NCBI GenBank assembly: GCA_019671005.1
Contig: CM033717.1
Span: 73,639,850 to 73,703,849 of the forward strand
Length of the DNA: 64,000 nt
Source: Hibiscus mutabilis
Lineage: Eukaryota; Streptophyta; Magnoliopsida; Malvales; Malvaceae
Direction: 5' to 3'
The notes under the pieces: generated by a model
Told to the model about the DNA's origin: nothing
The model's input: only the letters and a program-made list of their open reading frames with translations
Databases searched by the model: none
Part shown: in pieces, positions 45,928 through 58,546 of the stretch
Layout: each line of letters begins with the position of its first letter
Numbering within the stretch: position 1 is the first letter of the stretch
Made by a program: the position numbers and the translations under genes

Positions 45928-47203
45928 GTTATACCTACTATATTGCTATATGAGAACTTGACATTTTACATCTGATTTTTTTGTCCGTAGATTCATTTGC
46001 GAGCTCTTCTTTTTGTTGACAGAATTTAAACGATCCCATCCCAGTTGCTTCAGAGTTGGATGAGAAGAATGCCTTGGCATTAGCTATTGTTCCTGTTGGT
46101 GAGTTTGAATTCATTCCTTTTCAGTAATTCAATCATACACAACATGAAACTTCAACAACTTGCTTTTCTACCGGTTCTAACCGCATAAAATTAATATGAA
46201 TAGTTTCAGATTTGTATTTTATCTTTGAACTTATAAGCTCCTAAGCGAGGGCGGAGGCAGCTGGTGGATTGGGGTGTCAGTTAACACCCAAAACAATATT
46301 TAAAATCCTTTATAAAATTTAATATAAAAATATTAAAGATAAAATTGGCATCCCTTTAATATAAAAATATTAAAAATAATTGAAACCATAATATAGATTT
46401 CCTGGCTCCACCCATGCTCCTAAGCAATTTCTCTTGTAATGTTTTAAGTCGAATCAACTGTGTTTGGATGGTTTATTTCTTATTGGGAAATTTTGTTTAT
46501 TTATAATTGGTGGTATTCCAACAGAGCAAACAACTACGGCTACTCCTTTTCAAGCAAATGCAAATGGTGCTACAGGCTGGGAATTAGCACTTGTCACTGC
46601 TCCAAGTTCGGATGAAAGTGCCGCTGCCGCCAGCAAACTGGTACTTTTTCTATGGTTATCTCCCCGAACATTTCAAATTGCGTAAAATATTACAAGCTGT
46701 CGCATATTACATATGCTAAATCGCTAATGTTTTGTACATGATTATAAACATGCGTGCTTCGTTCATTGGTAATATAATAAGATGTAGACGTGCATGTTGC
46801 ACTGATACTTTTAATTGCATTAAACTGAAAGGCCGGAGGACTCGATAAGCTTACATTGGACAGCCTTTATGATGATGCAATCCGAAGAAGCAACCAGAAT
46901 GTTAGCTATAATCCATGGGAACAGGCTCCTATGTCTGGTGCAATGATGCAACAACCATTGCATGACCCCTTTTATGCCTCCAACACTGTTGCCGCTCCAT
47001 ATTCGGTCCAGATGGCAACAATGGCTAATCAGCAGCAGGCTTATATGTTTCAGCAGCAACAGCAACAACAACAGCAGCAGATGATGATGGCAGCTCCACA
47101 ACAGCAGCCTTCAAATCCATTTGGCAATTACGGAGCCCCTGTCCACCCTTACAGCTCAGGTATGCCAGTTCAACCGTACAATCCATATGCTGGCCTTATG
47201 TAG
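42261..47203 (+). CDS. ANTH-domain clathrin assembly protein (AP180/CALM type), first exon not found
   Basis: Adaptor that binds phosphoinositides and clathrin during endocytosis, of the Arabidopsis At5g57200/At4g25940 type. Fourteen exons fit: 42261-42330, 42481-42578, 43477-43618, 43713-43813, 44461-44544, 44664-44714, 44819-44884, 44964-45029, 45123-45203, 45307-45384, 45643-45786, 46023-46098, 46525-46640, 46832-47203 (514 residues to TAG). The ANTH part starts ELDIAIVKATNHYERP and includes PRADVAYCIHALAKRL, LKTLIVIHRALRE, ALFLEERLECFRVLKYD and AELLEQLPALQQLLFRVLGC. Here REKN stands where relatives have a K/R-E-R-H lipid-binding end. After the acidic linker, WELALVTAPSSD, AGGLDKLTLDSLYDDA, a Gln-rich run (about 47041-47106) and NPF follow. 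The usual first exon (MGTLxSWRKAYGALKD-like) is not seen upstream. Confidence 0.85.
45892..45924. repeat. (TC)n microsatellite in an ANTH intron
   Basis: About 16 uninterrupted TC units within the intron 45787-46022. Confidence 0.9.
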
Positions 47204-48766
47204 ATGAATGGCACGAGGAACATGTTTTATATTTAGAAGCACAGGTAAGAAGACGGAAACGCGGAACTTGTCGGTTGTGAATTCTGAGCTCGGGAAATGC
47301 TTGAAGAACAGGAAATTGTGTACCATATGTTGTGAGTGTGCCGTAGTTAGCTAGATTAAGATTCTTTATTAAATATTTATTGAGAGTGAGAGAAAGGGAG
47401 AGGCTGAGAGCATTTTTGTTATTGATTGTTTTCATTGATCAAGGTTGGTTACAATGCTGATACACTTGATAACTTTCTTTAAAACATGTCCTAAAGTGTT
47501 GATACTGAAGCAGGAGCTTTCATCCTTCTTTCAGTGTTGTCCCCTTGAGGATAGAAACAATATAACAATATAAAGTTCGCGTACAAAGTTATTCGAATCT
47601 GGGTCTTTTAAGAGAATAACATTCCCTTCTTCATTCGGACCATTCCTTGGGTTCATAGAATAAATGTGCGTACATGTGTATAATGAACATCCCATCAACA
47701 TATGCATCATTCATCCACAAATCAGTTGTGTTCTTACATGACTTGATCAGTTTTTTCAGACCCGAAAACATATATTCTAAACAGGATGGACCGAGTGGGA
47801 TGTTAGGGGCAGTTGCACTTTTTGAAAATTTTAAATTTTCATATAATTTTTATTATATATTAAAAATTACATTTCAGATATAAAATTTTGTATCCATCCT
47901 CTATATAAACATGAAGCCCTGCCCCATGGTATAGCTTCATTGTCATCATTCTAAATCCTTTTCATTTCCTTCTTTTTCTTTTGTATTAAGTACTAGAAGA
48001 GAGATACCAATGAAAATTGGTACAAATAGTGAACACTTTGGTATCTTTTAAGTTTTAAAAGAATAAAATAATTTTTTATCCCTAAATTTGACAGTCATTT
48101 TTAATTTAGTCTATGATTTTTTTGTCCATTTTAACTTTTTTTAAATATGCTGGTGTGATTATAAAATAATATTTATTTAAATTTTTTAACTTTATAAAAA
48201 CGCTCACACACCGTACACGCATAGTGTTCAAACCCGGATCACTTGGGACCACTCGTAGAGTTCTTGTCCAGTTTAATATCTGAAGTTGGAGTTTTAATAT
48301 TCTATTGATGTGACACTACGAGGTAATACGCTAAACTTTGAAGATGTGTCATAAAAATGAAATGATTTGTTAAATTTAAGAGTTAATGACAATAAGAAGT
48401 CAAGGATCAAGATTAATAAAATTTAGAAATTCAGGGACTAAAAAGCGCTTTATCCCGCTCCAAAATCCGAAAGAAGAACAATGAAGGGAAGTTAAGAAGA
48501 AAAAAGCCAAACAAATGGACAGATATATGCATAAAAGCCCCTCCGCCACGGCGCCACCTAACGCTAAAACACCGCCACCTCCACCTCTACCTCCACCGCC
48601 TATTTCTCCTTCAACTTCAGATTCAACTCTTTTTCTTTCTTATTAAACCAAATTTTCACTGTTATCGAAATTGTAGAAAAGGGAACAAAAAAGCTGAACT
48701 CTATGCTCTTTTCTCTCTCAAATTTCAGCTAACTGCAAAAGGAGTATACCATTCTAATATTCCCTA
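47204..48766. other. Spacer between the ANTH and BSD genes
   Basis: Probable ANTH 3' UTR (to about 47500), a copy of the 'GGATGGACCGAG' repeat (47782-47905), then AT-rich DNA and a pyrimidine-rich BSD leader (48530-48766). No gene. Confidence 0.4.
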
Positions 48767-51764
48767 ATGTCTTGGCTGTTGAAGTCTCTGCAATCAGACT
48801 TTCGACGTTCGCCAACGTCTTCACCAGATCATAGTCCCGCCAACCGAAACGTCGGCGTCAAGGATGATCTTTCCGTTATCGGGGAGACTATCGGCCGCCA
48901 ATTACGTGGAGTTGCTGCCTTTTTAGCGCCACCTCCTGCCTTCACGTCCGCCGAGCGAGGAACAGAACAAGGAGAAGAGCAGAGGTGGTCTTTAGATAAG
49001 CTAGTGTGGATCCGCAACGATTTTGCGGAGATCGGCGGCAGTTTCAAGAGCGGGCTTTCGTTGTTGTCAAGTAACAAAACCGTGTTGGAGATCTCCAGAT
49101 TCGCTTCAAGTTTCTTGCAGTTGCCGGATCAAGATGGTCGTGGTGATCATGGTGAAGATGAAGTTGGCGGCGACGACGACGACGACGGAGTTCCGGGAAT
49201 TGCCGATGAGGTGATTGAATTTGTTAAACAAATTTCCAACCGACCAGAGCTCTAGACTGATTTTCCTCTCACACTAAATAACGGTATTTATTTATTTATT
49301 TTTACTAATTTCTTATAACAAAACTGAATTTTCTTTACATTGCTTTTTTCTACTGAATTGCTATTTACACCTAGTTAGGTTTTAAGTTTAGGGATTTAAA
49401 TTAGTTGTCCAAAGTAATAGAAATCATATCTATAATCTGTTACAGTAGCAAATGCAGAATATACTAGGCTTATTTGCTTTATTTGAGGCAGCTTCCTCCT
49501 TTAGTGCAATACCTGACATTTTCTTCAAGTGTGGAGCTCTTGATTAGAGATTTCCACTATTATAGGGGATTTCTTCATGCACTGTTTGTGGTGTTAATTG
49601 GAGACAATGATAATAATGTGATCTTTCTCGTATACTACGCCTTTACGATTGGTAACTTATGCCATTAGAGTAAATGTGCATAGGCAAGCGATGACTTTTG
49701 CATCGAATGAATTATTAACAAGGGAACTTTGTCAGTGTTGTTTGGTTGAATTGGCTTTGCTTATGCCTTGTATTCTAATGGGAATTTCTGATTTTGCACT
49801 GTAATGAGATTAAGGTTCACTACTTCGGACCATACACTTAGTGTTGTAGGAGCATATTATTTAAGGATATACTCGAGGAGAACTTACCCTTTAGCTTCTT
49901 CTTTTCTCTTTTCCAGTTATCCATGAAAACTGATGGAGATTTTTGGCTAACAAGATATTGGTTAATGCAGATTTCAAAATGCCTGACAGTCAAAAAGAAC
50001 ATACTGAAAATATTGAACACCTAGTACCAAGTCTTGAAGCTTTTAAATTTAGCCTTCAGCATAACTTGGGAGATGAAAGGTTTTGGATGATATATTTCAT
50101 ATTGTTGCTCCCGAGAGTAAATGAGCATGATTTTGACCTTCTATCAACCCCGGAGGCAAGAGATTTAATATCTTTATGTTGTTTTATTAAATTGTTCTTG
50201 CAAGCATAGTAGAGAATAGGAATACTATTTACTGATGAAGAATGACTATATCATCAATTGCATTACTTCATTCATCCCTAAATGTATTTGTTTGTCATCA
50301 TGTATCTTCTTTTCTGCCTCAAAACACATGCTTTTGGTATAGGAATTAATTAGGCCAAAAAAAAAGATGTAGGAGCAATACCGTAAACACATTAATTAGT
50401 CAACACTCAACATACTTTCTCTAACATGTATTTATTTGAGAAACCTGTTCCTGTAGCCAGAAGAGCTAATATCATGATGTTCTTGGGTCAATTACTCGTT
50501 CTTGTACATAGTCAAATGTATCAACACTGGATTCCTTGTGCACAAACTATATTCTCTGTATGTCAATGATGTCTATAGTATGCATAGACTTGCTACTAAT
50601 TTGAAAGATCTTGTGTGGTCTTTGCAACACCTATATTCCCCTGTTGAAAACTCCATGAAATGGGCCCCACTATCTTCTGAACCTATAATCTGCAACTTTT
50701 GCAGCAAATCACTCCTTCCCCAACTCCATTCTATTCTTCATTTCCCTAAGTGTTGAATTTGGTAGAAAGATTGGGAGCAAAGTAATAGCTACCTGTTGTC
50801 TGGATCTTAGTGGTGAAACGAGCAATTTGCTGAATCTTTTCTATGGGGGTGAGCATTGAAGTTAGATTTTTAAATGCAGTATGGATTCCCCTTCTTTTCT
50901 GCTATAAAAATGCTCTGAATCCCAAAAACACTTGTTCTACTCTCTTTAATCTATAAAGCAATCACTAAGTTGGTCTTTCACCAAGTTGGTAGAGACTAAT
51001 CTGTGGCAAATATCACCACCAAAACCTAGAACAAAATAGTATGGCCAAATCCATTATGGGTATTTGGCAATTATATAAATCAAGGATTCAACTCTAACAA
51101 CATTTTCTCCTGTTGCAGATCCTCTTTAATCTCCGATGCATACGCATGTATTTTTCTCATTCGCTTTATTTTAGCCAAGTTCTTTGCATGTTATACATTC
51201 AGTGATCAAAACCATTTTCTTGAAGGTTTACTTATGTTTCAGGTTGTTCAAACCAGAGACGCCCTTCTGCGGAAGCTGCGAAACAATAAGAATGCACAAA
51301 CTGAAGAGAGTAGTCATGATGCATCTCAAGAGAGTGGTGAGTTTAGTGAGACAATACAAGAGAACGTCCCGTCTGAGGAGGTCAGTGAAATCGTTAATGC
51401 AGCAGAAGGATTAGAGATTACATCCGGTGAAGACAACATTGAGCAATGGGTGGAAGAAGCAGATATCTCGAGTGGAAGTTCTGTGAGCGGCAAGAATAAC
51501 CTGGAACATGAAGAGGATGTTTCGTTTAGTGACCTGGAAGACGATGATAATTATCTTTCTAATAGAGTATCTGTGCCCAAGTCGAAACATCATGGCAATG
51601 CTCCTTCATCCAGTGACTGGGTTCAGCTGAACAAGAGACCAGAAACTCGCGGTGGTTTGCAGAAAGCAAGCCAATCGAATTCTCGAGATAAACATTCCGA
51701 AGGCGAGGAGTCGAATGACTGGCTCACCGACGATGATTTCGTTGATGTGGTAAGGGCTAATTGA
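48767..51764 (+). CDS. BSD-domain protein, interrupted by an in-frame TAG
   Basis: Plant BSD-domain protein of the Arabidopsis At3g49800 type, function unproven; the BSD fold is shared with TFIIH p62 and synapse-associated proteins. Three exons: 48767-49283, 49971-50155, 51243-51764, 408 codons, consistent phases. N-terminus MSWLLKSLQSDF, then DLSVIGETIGRQLRGVAAFL and APPP. The BSD core spans the exon 1-2 junction: VIEFVKQISNRPEL, then TDFPLT, MPDSQKEHTENIEHLVPSLE, FKFSLQHNLGDERFWMIYFI and LLPRVNEHDFDLLSTPE. The C-terminus is acidic and ends SNDWLTDDDFVDVV. Codon 163 (49253-49255) is TAG where the family has Trp (PE-x-W-x-DFP). Intron 2 begins GC. If the TAG is real, only 162 residues are made and the BSD domain is lost. 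A sequencing error would restore it. Confidence 0.8.
50156..51242 (+). other. GC-AG intron in the BSD gene
   Basis: The exon ends CCGGAG and the intron starts GCAAGAG; the acceptor is TTTCAG. Joining gives STPE-VVQTRDALLRKL in phase, as in relatives. No GT donor lies close to the exon end. Confidence 0.7.
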
Positions 51765-51971
51765 TTTATCCGATTCACTGTAAAGTGTAAAGTTTTACAA
51801 ATCCTTCTCGTGGAAATCATCACATTTGTTTTAATAGATACAAAGTCAACTTTAATCCTGTTACTGGTAAAATCTGTACATGATATTGATACATGGGTTT
51901 GTAAATTGTAGCTGCCAACTTATTGCCTTGTTCTAAGGGTATTTACATATTTTCAAATAAAATATAAGATA

Positions 51972-52440
51972 AATTATGTAAAATACCACTAAACTTTAAA
52001 TTTAGTATCGATTATATTAATCAATAAAAATTGATACTATTTTAGTACTTAACTTTAGTCTAAGTTTTAATTATGAGTTATATTTTAATACACAAGCTGT
52101 GTAAAAATAATTTACATCCCCTTCTATATTTAAACTAAAAAATTTAGAACTTAAATTCCTAACACTAAAACTTGAACTTTAAACTCTAAATTCTACATCT
52201 GACAACTTCAATCTAACTGAAAGCTTAAACTTTAGTTTATATAAGCTTATGTATAAAAGTATTTTCTTTTAATTATTCTACTGAATTTTTTCCACGTTAT
52301 TGTATGTGAACTATTAAGAATGGCTAAATAATATAATTAAATTTCAAACTGAAGTTTAGTTTTATAATAATATCGATTTTAGTTTAATGGAATAATCGAC
52401 ACTAAATTTAAAGTTCAATGGAATCTGGTTTAGTTTACCC
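51972..52440. mobile_element. Mutator-like inverted-repeat element with an inserted telomere-like element
   Basis: Left 'agataaattatgtaaaatacc...ttagtatcgatta'; right 'taatcgacactaaatttaaagttcaatgg...tttaccc'. The flanks taaaatata and aaaaacata agree at 7 of 9. A second unit at 52076-52266 ('gttatattttaatacacaag...tttatataagcttatgtataaaag') splits it. Confidence 0.55.
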
Positions 52441-53157
52441 AAAAACATAAACCAAATTAAACCTAAATTGACTTTCAAGCTAAACTGTTGATGTCCTGAT
52501 ATCCTATCTCAACTTTGAAGCTAATAATAGAAGTGATATCAGACGACCTAATTCCTATGCTTGTATATCACAACCTTAAACTGATTTCTATGAATTCCAA
52601 GAAGATATGAGCAGAGAAAAGACAGTGGTGTGGGCAAGCTAATGGAGAAGAAACTGTCATCCATCACTATCCCATAATGGCAGCTGGGCTGACAAAAGAT
52701 TGGTTGTCATTGCCTTCCCCATGTGCAAGTCATTAGCAAACTCATTGGAACTTACAAAATCACAATCGGAATAAGAGAGAAATTATGGGTAAAAATGATG
52801 GAGAAAAGAGAAGGAATAGGATGATTCTTATGGCTATTTTAGATGAAAGCTGATTCATGCTACACGTGATATGTTCCTTTCTTCCACTCCTCACCATTCC
52901 TATATAACCCCTTCCAAACTTTTACACAACCAAGACCTTAGCAGCCTCACCTCTTCATTTCTATGTTTTCCATTCCCTCCGTCATTTTTTTTCTAACCAC
53001 TAGTATTTTACGATTAATTCGAATTAAGTTTTATAAAAATTTAGTATAGAGATTTAATATGAGAGAGAATAGTGATCCTCCCAACTCATTTTTCTTCATT
53101 TATAATGCTAAAGTTTAAATTTTTAAATTTGTTTAAAGGACCTAGCACCTCATCTCG

Positions 53158-53284
53158 TTAGACCAACTGATTGTTAGTATCTCTTCGATCACTTTAACTC
53201 CCGTAATGGTAATCTATCTCGCTAGACCAACTGGTTGTTAGTATCTCTTCGATTACTTTTAACTCCCATAATGGTGATCCATCT
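53158..53284. repeat. 64-bp tandem duplication
   Basis: 'tagaccaactgattgttagtatctcttcgat...' is followed directly by a near-identical copy (tagaccaactggttgttagtatc...). The two copies differ at a handful of bases. Confidence 0.75.
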
Positions 53285-54386
53285 ACCGGTAACTCCCAGC
53301 CAAGTCGCCCTCGCTTCCATGCCGGTCGCTCCCAAATATACCTCATCTACCAGAAAGCCCTTAGACCAATCACCCTCAACAAAACCACTCCACCTTCAAC
53401 CTAGTCGCCGGACGGAGGCAATTATATTAAAAATTCAAGGAGTTGCGAAATTACAAAATTCAAGAGGTATGAAATTAAACCTTAATAGAATATAAAAAAA
53501 GAATTAGTACAACCACACCCCTACACACAACCACCCAAGTCTAAATCGCCTCCACCTAGCTCGCCCCCTCCTCCGGCTCCAATGGCAGTGCCACCAAGTG
53601 AAGGACCATGTCCACCATCGTTCTAATAAACTTCCTTTCTGTTTTAAAAGCTTTAAGCTCCAATGGCAGTGCCACCAAGTAGAGGACCATGTCCACCGCT
53701 CATATTGTTTAGACAGATAACATGTTTGGTTGTTGAATCTGGCACCATTTCCCTGGAGAATATACGGCGTTGAATTCAATGATAGAAACGACCCAAATAG
53801 GCAACCGAGATGGATGAATCAAATTCTTCCGTTACAATGAAGTTATAAATTTAATGGCAATCTTTTTAAAATTTCGTCCTTATTGTTTAAATTAGATTCT
53901 ACTGTTAATTCTCATATTACTCATATTATATGTAAGTTATAGATTTAATTTATATTGTCTTTATAATTTAATCGTATTGTTCTGGTACGATTTTGATTCA
54001 TATAAGAACTTATCGATGTTTATAATTAGTTTTACACAATTTGTACGTGTAAAAGTAAATCGAAAGGCAACAACCCGTTGGAAGGAATGAGTTGGATTTT
54101 AAATCCAAAAATCATGCCGTTTAAATCTCTCCATTCTTCAAACTCCAGAGGCACAAGGGGTTATCCACTTTAAGACAACATAAGCCTGAATTGAAATCAC
54201 ATGATCTCAAATTCACAGGTGTGGACAGGACAACCACTGAAAAATGAACCCTACATGTGGAAAAGCTGAAAAAACTTATTATTTGAATTGAACTATATCA
54301 TATATATATATATGATACAAATCCTCTATAAGGATTGATAATCTATCTGGCTAACTCGGTCGGATTCCGAACCACCCACACAACAA

Positions 54387-57300
54387 TTAGGAGGAGCATT
54401 TATTCAACTGTAGACTGCTGGGAACAAATCTGACATCCCTACAATGTTTTAACTTGGACAGAGCTTCTTGTGACTTGTCCAGCTTGAGGTCCACATAAAT
54501 TGCAGTCATACTGGCTTCGCTACTGTTTGGTACCAGGGACAATGCTTGCGTCACAAAATGGTGGGCGCGCTCAAGTTCACCTTGTATTGCAGACACTGCG
54601 GCAAGATTTGCATAAAGCGTTCCACGTGCCTCCTCTGGCTTCAGAAACATGCATTCCTGCAAGCCCTCGTGAGAAGGATTCTTGGCTGCTGCTGCTCCAT
54701 TTGGTTCTTCACAATCGACAGGTTTTTCAACTCGCCACTGCTCACAGTCCTCTTGACTAAACGGCAATTCAATGTTATTGCCCCCGGACAAATAAATGGC
54801 CAAATGCTCTGCAGCTTCCTTAGGTTTGTTCAGTAAGCAGAGTGCCTCTGCAGCATAGACATGACCTAGAAAGATGTAAATTCTCGAACAACCTGGCAGT
54901 TCTAACAGCGACAGTGCAGCAGAGAGAGCCTTCAAAGGATTATCCAGTTCCAACTCTACATATGCCAGGTTAGCAAGAAGAGCTTGCTTAATCATCCGAT
55001 TTTCTCTTCTGCAGATGTCTTCGTAATAGGAGACAGAGTTCTGAACAATCTCCTGATTAGCTCCCCCCTTTGGCTCTTTCAAATCTCCGTTTGAGTTAAC
55101 TAGACCAACTAACATGGTTGAAGCCATGGAATTAATGCCAGATAACTTCTTATGGTTTGGGTTCTTGGAAGATGATCCATCACTCGATTCACTCTCCTCC
55201 AAGGATGAATTAGAGGGTAATACAGATTTAGAATTACTCCGCTCAGAACAGTTCAGCAAGTGCAGTGCATTATAGAGACATTGCCTAGCAAGGGGTAATG
55301 AAAGCTTAGGCTGCCCATCGCCACCTAAAGCCCAATCATTCTTTTCAACAGAATCTACATGTCCATTTCTTGAAATCCCATAATCAATTAGAAGTTTCCT
55401 CCACCTTCCCTTGCCAATAACATTGACTCTGATTTCTGATCTGTCTGATGGAGTTTGACTTCCTTTTACAAGTCCTTTCTTTACAGCCATTAGACAACAT
55501 TCAGTGAGCCGAAGCCACAGGAGGGGTCTTTTGTAGAAAATTAAACATGCCTTCTGGAAACAGCGAGCAGCAAGTATTGGTTTCCCACATGCCAAGTACT
55601 GCAACCCAGAGTTATATGTTATGAGGAGGGATTTATCCTGTGAGAATGTTAATAGCTTTAGAGGCTTCTCCTTTTGAAGAGATGAACAAATACTGAGTGC
55701 CTTGGAAAAGAAAACTGCAGAGGTATGATACTTCCCAAGTTTATAGTAAATGCAGCCTAGATTGTTGTTAAACATGCTTGAAAATGCAGCATCTGTCCGA
55801 GTACTTGATGCCATCAACAACTTGATGGCTTTTCGATGGTTTCCACGAGTATACTCAAGCTGAGCCTTCAAGAGGAGAGCCATAGATGAATCTCTCCCTC
55901 GAGCAATGTTCATAGCATGCTTGACTTCACGCTTTGCTAGCTTTAAATTTCTAGTGAGCAGCAAAAACCGAACCTTGTAAAGTTGCAACTTGAGCTTCAA
56001 ATCAACACCAGAGATAGATCTATCAACTGTGATCCGGAGATGATCATTTGCAGAAGCAATACCAGCAGGCCGTGCTAAGTTCTGTCCACCAATATCCAGT
56101 GTCAAAAACATTTCATCCAGTCGATCCTCTGATAAATCTCTAGATAGAGCATTCTCAGAGGCATTTACACTAGCAGCTAAGTCTGAACTAGATGTATCTG
56201 ATTCTGAGACGAAAGGGCTGCTAGGAACTGAGGAAGATTTTCCAACTAGATTCGTGGATTCTTGAGTGCCCGTGTTACCATTTCCCCCTTGGCTCACATT
56301 GCAAATGCCAAATGCTTTTTCCAAATAATTTAAAACATCCTGCACATAACTAAAGCTGTTTAGTGTCAATGTGTAAGATACGGACACTACTTTCAAATGA
56401 AACATAACATGATTAACAGAGTTATACTGCCATACTAAAATGTGAAAGAAATCCAAAAATCATTACCATATAAAAGTTTAGCACAAAAATATCAAAGTAA
56501 ATAACCAACGGAAAGCAATACTTCCACAGAACCCTAAATTTGCAACTAGAAAAGAGTTTCAGCAATATCCATCTTTCAGCGGTCATTATTAAGAAGCAAG
56601 CACTTCGATGTCCTCTACAAGCGTGCTTATCGAAATTGTAAGGTAGACAAACTCACACATCACCATACACAAGTAATAACACTACAAATATTTAGAACTT
56701 ACGGCAGATTTTGAAGCATCATGGCAAGCTAACACAGCATCCAGCAACAAGAGGCAGATATGAAGGGCCGTTGTCTGCATATAAATAAAAAGGGAAACGA
56801 TTAAAACAAACCAACAAATGCCTAAAAAATGAAAATATATAAAGCTAAAATACCTCATATATTGGTTGAATGTTTTGATACATAGGTTCAAGAATTGATA
56901 AAGCCTTTGAGTATTCATGAAGGTGGAACCAAATGACTGCCTACATCAGAACAATTCACAAGAAACATGTTATTGCAAGCCATTGACGGAAGGATTATTG
57001 TTCCTGAGCTCTTGAAATTACAAAAAGAGGGCATACTATGTTTAGAGCAGACACAGAGGTATCAAATTCGTCTTTGTAGACAATACTGGCACAATCTGAA
57101 GAAAACTGCTGTATAGTTGTACTTGTACCACTTCCTTTTGAATCCGATGTAAATTTATTACCCGACTCCGCCTGTTCTCCAGATGCATGAGCAAGCTCCT
57201 CACATCTCTTCTGAATCAATGGAAATGGGAAAAAGATGTTAAAAAAATAATCCAAGAGTAACTTAAATCGTGATCCTAACAATGCAAATATCTCTCCATA

Positions 57301-58546
57301 TAGAAATAAATATCCTGCTCAAAAACAGTTTTTACAAGTTGCAACGACTTGAAGAAAGAAAATGAATTCATCACACTCAAATACATGACACAAACTGAGG
57401 CTCAAAGAGCCTCTGGCCCAAATTAAATGCGATCAAATACACAAATCATTTCCAAGAGTAAATACTAACTAATAGTGGTTTCACAATGGTAATCACGGTC
57501 TATAGTACCAAATGCCTAACCAAAAATATTTCAATCTAGTATTAGAAGATAAAATTAAATTTTCCATGTTAGTTGAAAATTTTGATATCTGCAGCAGTTG
57601 CTGCTCCACTAACCTTCCATTTCAACTGGAGAAAACAAGACTTCAAAATTTCTTGATGAATGGGCAAGGACAATCATTCATAACAACAATTACATAACTT
57701 AATTAATAATGAGAAAATTTGTGGGAGTGCAGAGCCATGGAAACCAGGAGGTAATAAGATAGCATGTACCTTGACATTGTTAAGGACCTCAAGCAACTTC
57801 TTTGGATCTGAGCAACCATCCCGAACATACTCCACAATTGCAATATTATGAAGAACCTATTGAATGATCCATTGGTTCAAAATACTTTAATGGCACCAAT
57901 AGAAAGGACAAACTTATAAAAGAAGTAAAAAGCTACTCAAGTGAAGTTATTGGTGAACATATTCATGCTGACAAATCCTGCAGCAGCTGATTTTGTGCTG
58001 GCAAACTTGAATTTGCACTTTCATTAAACTAAACACCTTAACAGTTTACCTCAACTACCCAACACTCATTTGCAGGAGCTTACGAGTGTATTGCAATTGC
58101 AACCGAGTACACCATTTGGTAGCATGGTAACATAAAAGAATCTATCATCGCCGTGATACCCCGAGCAAGTTAATTGTCAGCAAATCAGAATTATTACGCT
58201 AATTTAACATAATAAGGAAGTAACTAGACTAGTTATAGATGATTGAAAGGGAGAAGAGCTAAGAAATTAATCGGGCCAATCGCATCCATTAACGAAACAA
58301 ACGCGCGCATATGTGAAATGATTTGAAATAATTTACCTTTGGATCACCTTCTTTCTTCACCTTTAGCTGATTCAACACATCGATGCACTCGGCGAACTTT
58401 CTAGATTGGAAGTGAAGAGCAGCTTCTTTAGCGAGTGCGGCAGTGACGGGAAGGCCTCCCTCATTGTCGTCAGCGGAACCATCCCGATTCGGAGCCGCCG
58501 GCGATGACGAATCTCGCAAATCCATGAGCAGATCAGACCAATCCAA
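54387..58546 (-). CDS. CNOT10: CCR4-NOT complex subunit 10 (CNOT10), TPR protein, 860 aa
   Basis: Subunit of the cytoplasmic CCR4-NOT deadenylase complex, which shortens mRNA poly(A) tails; in animals CNOT10 and CNOT11 form a module on the CNOT1 scaffold. Six exons in transcript order: 58337-58546, 57770-57856, 57037-57210, 56854-56940, 56703-56774, 54387-56339. They sum to 861 codons without a frame break. TPR-like helix pairs are seen in ALAKEAALHFQSRKFAECID, LHNIAIVEYVRDG, NIAVIWFHLHEYSKALSILE, FNNNLGCIYYKLGKYHTSAV, FQKACLIFYKRPLLWLRLTEC, LLANLAYVELELDNPLKALS and LYANLAAVSAIQGELERAHH. Low-complexity Ser-rich linkers separate the blocks. No signal or membrane segment. Arabidopsis relative: At5g35430. 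Intact. Confidence 0.92.

Larger units (their letters stand above)
51765..54386. other. Spacer between the convergent BSD and CNOT10 genes
   Basis: It holds an element with an inner telomere-like block (51972-52440), a 64-bp tandem duplication (53158-53284) and a short Gly-rich duplicated stretch (53560-53700). No complete gene was recognised. Confidence 0.4.
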
